From assembly GCA_018903015.1 (NCBI GenBank), contig JAHIPR010000276.1, forward strand, positions 1-6,432: 6,432 nucleotides of DNA. The letters are read 5' to 3'. The position numbers and the translations under genes are program-made. The DNA is from a bacterium (GTDB taxonomy: Bacteria; Atribacterota; JS1; SB-45; 34-128). This document shows, in pieces, positions 3,612 through 6,432 of this stretch. The notes beneath the pieces were generated by a model, which was not told where the DNA came from, searched no databases, and saw only the letters and a program-made list of their open reading frames with translations. The number at the start of each line of letters is the position of its first letter. Position 1 is the first letter of the stretch.

Positions 3612-4979
3612 TTACGGAGTAGGAGGAGGACAGTAAACAACTACATTAGCAATGGCCGTCCCACTGGTAGCGCTAACAGTAGAACTAACAGTTTCTGTAC
3701 CCGAGTTGGCTAAAGTTAAAGTAGTCGTTGCAATCCCGCTCGCTGTTACTACGGTTCCAAAAGTAAGGCTCCCCAAAGTCGCATTAAATGTCACAGTAGT
3801 TCCATCGGTGACCGGGTTTCCTCCTGCATCTTTCACTGTTGCAGTAATTAGAGAAGTACCACCGCCGGCAGTAACCGTAGTAGGATTAGCTAGCAATGTA
3901 ATTGTACTAGGTACTCCCGCTGCATTCACTTTAATAGTTTCGCTATCATATCCCATATTGCCGTTAGAGTCGGTAACGGTAAGTACTACAATATAAGTAC
4001 CTGCTGCTGCATAGGTATGACTGATAGTCATTCCGGTACCGTTTGGTGTTCCATCGCCAAAGTTCCAAACATAACTGACAATTGAACAGCTACCACAACC
4101 TTCTCCTCCGTCGGCTACCGAAGATTGAGAAGCGTCGAAGTATACGGTAAATGGTGCAATACCCGTGGTAGATGGAGTTACATTTATTACTGCTGTAGGT
4201 GCACCGGCTTCTCCCACGGTAATAGTAACTAATGCAACGCCTACATTTCCAAAGTAATCGGTAACCGTTAGTTTAACGATATATGCACCATTTGTATAGG
4301 TATGAGCTGCAGGCATTACTCCGGTTCCAGTTGTTCCATCACCAAAATCCCAACTATAACTGGCAATTCCTCTGTTATCAGTAGAACCATATGCATCAAA
4401 AACTACTTTAAAGGGAGCGGTCCCTGTTGTACCTGGTGTGACATTAATAACCGCAACTGGCGGTTCGAAATCTATACCAGGTTGAAGTGCCGGGAGGTCT
4501 ATAGTAACAGTTTTTGAAATATTATGACCAGCGCCATCTACCCCTACCATATTAATATTACAGGTAAGTTCAATAACAAGAGGATTTAAAGTTAAATAAT
4601 CTAAAACCTCTTGAAAATAAAGAGGCATATTATCGATGGTAGTAATAGGACCTGGAGTTCCAGGTGAAGTAGACGGTTCTACATAAAAAGTTACCCCTAC
4701 CATTTTGGTTAATGAAGTTATTTTTGTTGTTCCATTATAATATTCATATTCAAACCCGGTACCAATATACTCTACTTCATTTAAAGAATATATCTCGAGT
4801 GAAATACTCCCATCTTCAAGATTTACTTCAGTATAATTTAACCTTATCTGTGCTTGGGGGTCAAAGATATTTAAAAGCCCTAAAGAAAGCCAATTACACC
4901 CCACCAATGATATTATGAAACCTAATAATATTGTTATAAATAATATTTTATATAAATTCTTTTTATTTTTATATTGCAA
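3612..4979 (-). CDS. Lipoprotein with two PKD domains and a bacterial Ig-like domain
   Basis: The 455-residue protein starts with a lipoprotein signal peptide. Basic residues are followed by a hydrophobic core (ILFITILLGFII) and lipobox LVGC, with lipidated C28. Asn at +2 argues for the outer membrane. Residues 29-170 are unrecognised. PKD domain 1 spans about 172-255 (SYSWDFGDGTTGTG, HTYTNGAYIVKLTVTD). PKD domain 2 spans about 260-352 (SYVWNFGDGT, HTYAAAGTYIVVLTVTD) and contains an extra cysteine pair, C295 and C298. An invasin/Big_1-like Ig domain spans about 357-449, then the tail YCPPPTP. Such domains act in surface adhesion or protein and sugar binding; no enzyme domain is visible. The start is TTG 4979, supported by GGGAGG at 4993-4988 eight bases upstream. 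The PKD-Ig part looks richer in G+C than flanking DNA. The gene follows the secretin by 148 bases, and a functional link is unproven. Confidence 0.92.
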   Translation of the reverse strand: MQYKNKKNLYKILFITILLGFIISLVGCNWLSLGLLNIFDPQAQIRLNYTEVNLEDGSISLEIYSLNEVEYIGTGFEYEYYNGTTKITSLTKMVGVTFYVEPSTSPGTPGPITTIDNMPLYFQEVLDYLTLNPLVIELTCNINMVGVDGAGHNISKTVTIDLPALQPGIDFEPPVAVINVTPGTTGTAPFKVVFDAYGSTDNRGIASYSWDFGDGTTGTGVMPAAHTYTNGAYIVKLTVTDYFGNVGVALVTITVGEAGAPTAVINVTPSTTGIAPFTVYFDASQSSVADGGEGCGSCSIVSYVWNFGDGTPNGTGMTISHTYAAAGTYIVVLTVTDSNGNMGYDSETIKVNAAGVPSTITLLANPTTVTAGGGTSLITATVKDAGGNPVTDGTTVTFNATLGSLTFGTVVTASGIATTTLTLANSGTETVSSTVSATSGTAIANVVVYCPPPTP

Positions 4980-4998
4980 AGTCTTGTCCTCCCTTTTT

Positions 4999-5020
4999 TA
5001 TTTAATCTACCGATTAAATA
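4999..5020. other. 9-bp hairpin in the leader of the lipoprotein gene
   Basis: TATTTAATC (4999-5007) and GATTAAATA (5012-5020) are perfect complements around a four-base loop, just upstream of the GGGAGG ribosome site at 4993-4988. It could shape translation start or protect the mRNA 5' end. That role is inferred. Confidence 0.4.
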
Positions 5021-5055
5021 GTCGATAGTCGTTAGTATATAGTATATAGTAAAGA
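5021..5055. repeat. Degenerate heptamer tandem repeat, five units
   Basis: Five consecutive seven-base units can be read as GTCGATA, GTCGTTA, GTATATA, GTATATA and GTAAAGA. All begin with GT. The period is exact and two units are identical. It resembles short tandem heptamer repeats found between genes in several bacterial groups. No function is assigned. Confidence 0.6.
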
Positions 5056-5065
5056 TAAAAACAAT

Positions 5066-5117
5066 ATTCCCGCTCTGGATTCCCGCTTTCGCGGGAATGA
5101 CAAAAAAGGGCGGGAAT
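5066..5117 (-). repeat. Nested REP-like hairpin after the secretin, possible terminator
   Basis: ATTCCCGC occurs at 5066-5073 and 5079-5086, and its complement GCGGGAAT at 5091-5098 and 5110-5117. On the minus strand the inner pair forms an 8-bp stem closed by a GAAA tetraloop, and the outer pair encloses it. The core matches the widespread GTCATTCCCGCGAAAGCGGGAAT dispersed repeat family. It lies 11 bases after the secretin stop and is followed on the minus strand by TTGTTTTTATC, so it may also end the secretin transcript. Confidence 0.75.
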
Positions 5118-5127
5118 GACAAAATAA

Positions 5128-6432
5128 TTAGTAATCTAATAAGTGAGTAGTAATTAGAATAATTAATTCAGTTGTTTTGCTCTTGGTGTGTGTAAATTTA
5201 AATAATTCTCCAAATATTGGAATATTTGACAAAAATGGTATTTTACGAATATTTTCTATATCCTCTGAAGTAATTAAACCGCCTATTACTACAGTTTCAT
5301 CCAAGTAGGCTCGTATTGTTACCTTCTCTTCTCGAGAATTTATTACCGGATAACCCTGAATAAGTTCTTCACCCAGTGACTCTATCTTGGGATTTACATC
5401 CATAGTAATCATCCCATCACTGCTCAAACGTGGCGTAATAGTCATGCTTAACCCAACATCTCTATATTCAACAGTTTCAAGACCTTCAGGAGTAATTATA
5501 CGAATGGGAATTTTTGAACCAGATAATATCTTTGCCTCTTTTCCATCTAAAGTAAGCACTTTGGGATTAGATAAGATATTAGTTTTTCCTTCTGTTTGTA
5601 GTGCTTTAAGGGTAGCTTCAATTAAGCCGCTTCTTTCCAATGAACCTCCCAGAGTTATTTCTCCTATAGTAAGTTGTCCTTCTATTTTACCATCTCCACT
5701 TCCACTAAACCATTTAACGCCCAAATCTTTCTCTCCATCAAGAGTAATTTCAATAATCTTTGCTTCTATCATTATCTGAGGTGCGCGTTTATCCAATCCG
5801 GTAATCATTGTTTCTACATTATCCAATTGTTCTTCTGTGCCTTTTACAATAATTTCACTCTGCCGGCTATCTATATTTATTCTACCTTCTTCCGGAACAA
5901 TAATACTTAACATACTTTTTATTCCTTCAATTTCTTCTTTATAAATAGCATTATCTATTTTAAAGGTCTTGGTCAACAACTTCTCATCTATTGTGCCGAT
6001 AATTCCTTCTACCTTTTCAATCTCCTCATTTGTCCCGGTAACAATTAAAGTATTCATTCTCGCATCAGCAACAATATTGACTTTTGACCCCTCAGGCTTA
6101 TAACCATCCAGTATTATTTTTGCCGCCTCTGCACTGGCATTCTTCAGCTCATATATTCTGGTAATAGGTTTCTTATATCCTTCTATTACATCTTTAGCAG
6201 CAATAATCAGAGTATTACTTCTCTCGGTATAACTTAATCCTTTATTCATTAAAATTAATTCAATTGCTTCTCTAAAAGTTTTATTCTTAAGGTTTAGAGT
6301 TAATTTCCCGGTTACTGAATCATCAAATATTACATCTATTCCGGTTAGTTCAGACAATCCCCTAATTACGTTAACCACATCTTCTTCGAAGATATTTAGA
6401 TTAATTGGGTCTGTATAAATATCTAAAATAGA
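5128..6432 (-). CDS. Secretin of the type IV pilus / type II secretion family (5' end outside window)
   Basis: The frame is open through the right edge, giving 434 residues of the C-terminal part of a secretin, the ring-shaped outer-membrane channel for a pilus or secreted proteins. From the edge, residues about 7-60 are an STN-type domain (DPINLNIFEEDVVNVIRGLSELTG, then KNKTFREAIELIL). Two periplasmic secretin N-domains follow at about 92-212, each with an I.VTGT/IIVKGT strand. The secretin core spans about 218-434, with APQIMIEAKIIEITL, KTNILSNPKVLTLDGKEA, VGLSMTITPRLSSDG and the hallmark IPFLSNIPIFGELFKF near the end. The domain order fits PilQ best, but GspD-like or MshL-like secretins cannot be excluded because the N-terminal part, where PilQ has AMIN domains, is missing. 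A GTG at 6378 is internal, not the start. Confidence 0.94.
   Translation of the reverse strand, partial: SILDIYTDPINLNIFEEDVVNVIRGLSELTGIDVIFDDSVTGKLTLNLKNKTFREAIELILMNKGLSYTERSNTLIIAAKDVIEGYKKPITRIYELKNASAEAAKIILDGYKPEGSKVNIVADARMNTLIVTGTNEEIEKVEGIIGTIDEKLLTKTFKIDNAIYKEEIEGIKSMLSIIVPEEGRINIDSRQSEIIVKGTEEQLDNVETMITGLDKRAPQIMIEAKIIEITLDGEKDLGVKWFSGSGDGKIEGQLTIGEITLGGSLERSGLIEATLKALQTEGKTNILSNPKVLTLDGKEAKILSGSKIPIRIITPEGLETVEYRDVGLSMTITPRLSSDGMITMDVNPKIESLGEELIQGYPVINSREEKVTIRAYLDETVVIGGLITSEDIENIRKIPFLSNIPIFGELFKFTHTKSKTTELIILITTHLLDY

Noticed and set aside
3525..3996. Plus-strand open frames over the terminator and the 3' end of the lipoprotein gene
   Set aside because: They are antisense to the Ig-like domain. 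The long frames come from the repetitive Val/Thr codon pattern of that domain.
4302..4918. Plus-strand open frames within the lipoprotein gene
   Set aside because: They are antisense to the PKD domain and signal peptide regions.
4934..5122. Minus-strand frame containing VIPAKAGIQ
   Set aside because: This peptide is the known translation of the dispersed ATTCCCGC repeat. The rest covers heptamer repeats and the lipoprotein leader.
5387..5910. Plus-strand open frames within the secretin
   Set aside because: They are antisense to the conserved secretin core.

Overview
The window is AT-rich bacterial DNA that I cannot place in a named species. A type IV pilus / type II secretion-type secretin and a lipoprotein with a classic lipobox point to a diderm bacterium. 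The density of dispersed palindromic repeats and toxin-antitoxin (TA) debris, with only partial household genes at the edges, suits an accessory region of an environmental genome, possibly from a candidate phylum. That placement is inference.

Layout. (1) 1-603, minus: class III adenylate cyclase catalytic domain with all six catalytic positions, cut by the left edge. (2) 642-704: a perfect 24-bp inverted repeat of REP/MITE type. (3) 718-1291, minus: an intact MazEF-type operon (ribbon-helix-helix antitoxin, then MazF toxin) with a strong promoter and an inverted repeat over it. (4) 1377-1881, minus: a decayed AbrB antitoxin / RelE-like toxin pair. The antitoxin has lost its N-terminus to a palindrome and the overlapping toxin has lost its C-terminal half. 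(5) 1792-2005 and 3372-3530: two diverged direct copies of a palindrome-headed repeat, bracketing about 1.4 kb. (6) 2159-3188, plus, inside that bracket: a second MazEF-type pair, the C-terminal half of a HEPN toxin and an intact MNT nucleotidyltransferase, all overlapping and reading as one operon. (7) 3238-3381, minus: the C-terminal half of a RelE-like toxin, fitting the part missing from (4). (8) 3531-3591: a hairpin terminator. (9) 3612-4979, minus: lipoprotein with two PKD domains and one bacterial Ig-like domain. (10) 4999-5117: leader hairpin, a five-unit heptamer repeat and a nested REP-like hairpin. (11) 5128-6432, minus: secretin, cut by the right edge.

How it fits together. The centre, about 720-3400, is a TA island. 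It holds two complete MazEF-like modules in opposite orientation, one AbrB/RelE module broken at both ends, a HEPN-MNT module that kept the nucleotidyltransferase but lost half the toxin, and a RelE C-terminal fragment. Repeat boundaries fall exactly where coding similarity stops in two of the broken genes, so the repeats probably took part in the rearrangements. I see no complete transposase, phage gene, CRISPR array, tRNA or rRNA. The most unusual points are the repeat-bracketed TA cassette and the two complementary RelE halves lying in the wrong order for a simple interrupted gene.
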